Shown here: positions 5,344 through 5,930 of the stretch, piece after piece
How the letters are laid out: each line of letters opens with the position of its first letter
Position numbering within the stretch: position 1 is the first letter of the stretch
Assembly: GCA_040403075.1 (NCBI GenBank)
Contig: JBBALJ010000143.1
Span: forward strand, 1-5,930
Length of the DNA stretch: 5,930 nucleotides
Direction of reading: 5' to 3'
Source of the DNA: RGVD01 sp040403075
GTDB lineage: Bacteria; Bacteroidota; Bacteroidia; UKL13-3
Notes under the pieces: generated by a model
What the model saw: only the letters and a program-made list of their open reading frames with translations
What the model was told of the DNA's origin: nothing
Database searches by the model: none
Translations under genes and position numbers: made by a program

Positions 5344-5930
5344 ATGAATAGAGTAGGTGTGCTGTTGCTTACCATGTCTTTTTTATTTTCGTGCAATTTA
5401 GCCAAACGACAGCTTCAAAACGAACATCAACTTGTAAAAAATAATGTAAAAATTGTTGAAGGTAACCGAAGCCGTTTTGTGAAAGGTGTTTTGGAAGAAA
5501 GTATTCGACAAAAACCTAACAAGAAATTTTTAGGCCTTGCTAGATTGAATGTTTGGTTTTATCGATTAGGTGTTCCTGGTGTAGGATTACCGGGTAAAAA
5601 AGATAATTGGTTAAAAAGGTTTTTTAGATATGACATTGGTGTTAATCCCGTAATTCTTGACTCAAGCTTGATTGAAAAGTCAATGAAAAGTATGAAAAAT
5701 GCCTTGTCGGCAAGAGGTTATTTTTACCCTAAAATTGAATATAATGTTAAGCAAAATAAGTTGTTTGGAATTGTCAGACAAAGGCAAAGACAAGTTGTAA
5801 ATTATAGGGTAGAGTTAAATCAACCTTATGATATTTATAGGATTGATCTCAATATCTCTGATAAGTATATTCATAAAATAGTAAGCATCCACATGGATGA
5901 AAGCTACCTAAGATTGGGTAATGAATTCAA
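5344..5930 (+). CDS. tamL: TamL-type lipoprotein, TamA/BamA-family outer-membrane assembly protein (N-terminal part)
   Basis: The first 195 codons of an open frame run off the right edge. Residues 1-17 form a lipoprotein signal peptide: MNR, a hydrophobic run, then the lipobox LFSC with Cys17 as the predicted lipidated residue. The mature part continues HQLVKNNVKI (29-38), FVKGVLEESIRQKPNKKFLG (45-64), LNVWFYRLG (68-76) and PVILDSSLIEKSMKSMKNAL (102-121), followed by SARGYFYPKIEY (122-133). This is the POTRA-containing N-terminus typical of Bacteroidota TamL, the lipidated counterpart of TamA that works with TamB in outer-membrane assembly. Full-length homologues are several hundred residues longer and end in a 16-strand barrel, which is not visible here. 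After Cys17 comes NLAKR, which lacks an acidic surface-export signal, so a periplasmic-facing anchor is expected. The ATG at 5344 is needed for the signal peptide. The promoter must lie within the divergent methyltransferase gene; no good match was found. Confidence 0.88.
   Translation, partial: MNRVGVLLLTMSFLFSCNLAKRQLQNEHQLVKNNVKIVEGNRSRFVKGVLEESIRQKPNKKFLGLARLNVWFYRLGVPGVGLPGKKDNWLKRFFRYDIGVNPVILDSSLIEKSMKSMKNALSARGYFYPKIEYNVKQNKLFGIVRQRQRQVVNYRVELNQPYDIYRIDLNISDKYIHKIVSIHMDESYLRLGNEF

Overview
The window is AT-rich and looks like a chromosomal housekeeping segment from a member of the Bacteroidota. Three things support this: two near-consensus Bacteroidota promoters (TTG or TTCG, about 19-20 bp, then TAnnTTTG) ahead of queA and pyrG; the lack of clear Shine-Dalgarno sequences, with A/T-rich start contexts instead; and the start of a lipidated TamA-like protein (TamL), a form typical of this phylum. 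No mobile element, CRISPR array, tRNA or rRNA was seen.

Left part (1-1854, + strand): a promoter and a short structured leader precede queA (tRNA queuosine modification), followed 48 bp later by ispD (MEP isoprenoid pathway), probably as an operon. Middle (1900-2746): a convergent RhlE-like DEAD-box RNA helicase. Only its C-terminal RecA-like domain and basic tail are present, because its 5' part is lost in a run of 100 Ns. That run is too short to hold the missing protein, so it is probably an arbitrary-size scaffold gap.

Right part (2747-5930): a promoter and a leader of about 80 nt with two inverted repeats precede pyrG (CTP synthase). pyrG converges on a TrmH/SpoU-family RNA 2'-O-methyltransferase gene, with terminator-like inverted repeats between them. 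The methyltransferase gene is divergent from tamL, and the two start codons are only 7 bp apart. tamL runs off the right edge, so only its first 195 codons are seen.

The genes do not form one pathway. They cover RNA modification and remodelling (queA, helicase, trmH-like), isoprenoid precursors (ispD), nucleotides (pyrG) and outer-membrane biogenesis (tamL). IspD uses CTP, the product of PyrG, but the two lie on opposite sides of the gap. I found no clearly new multi-gene system. The observations most worth checking are the possible H-type pseudoknot in the queA leader, the CCC-start hairpin leader of pyrG, the nearly abutting trmH-like/tamL divergent start, and the undersized gap.
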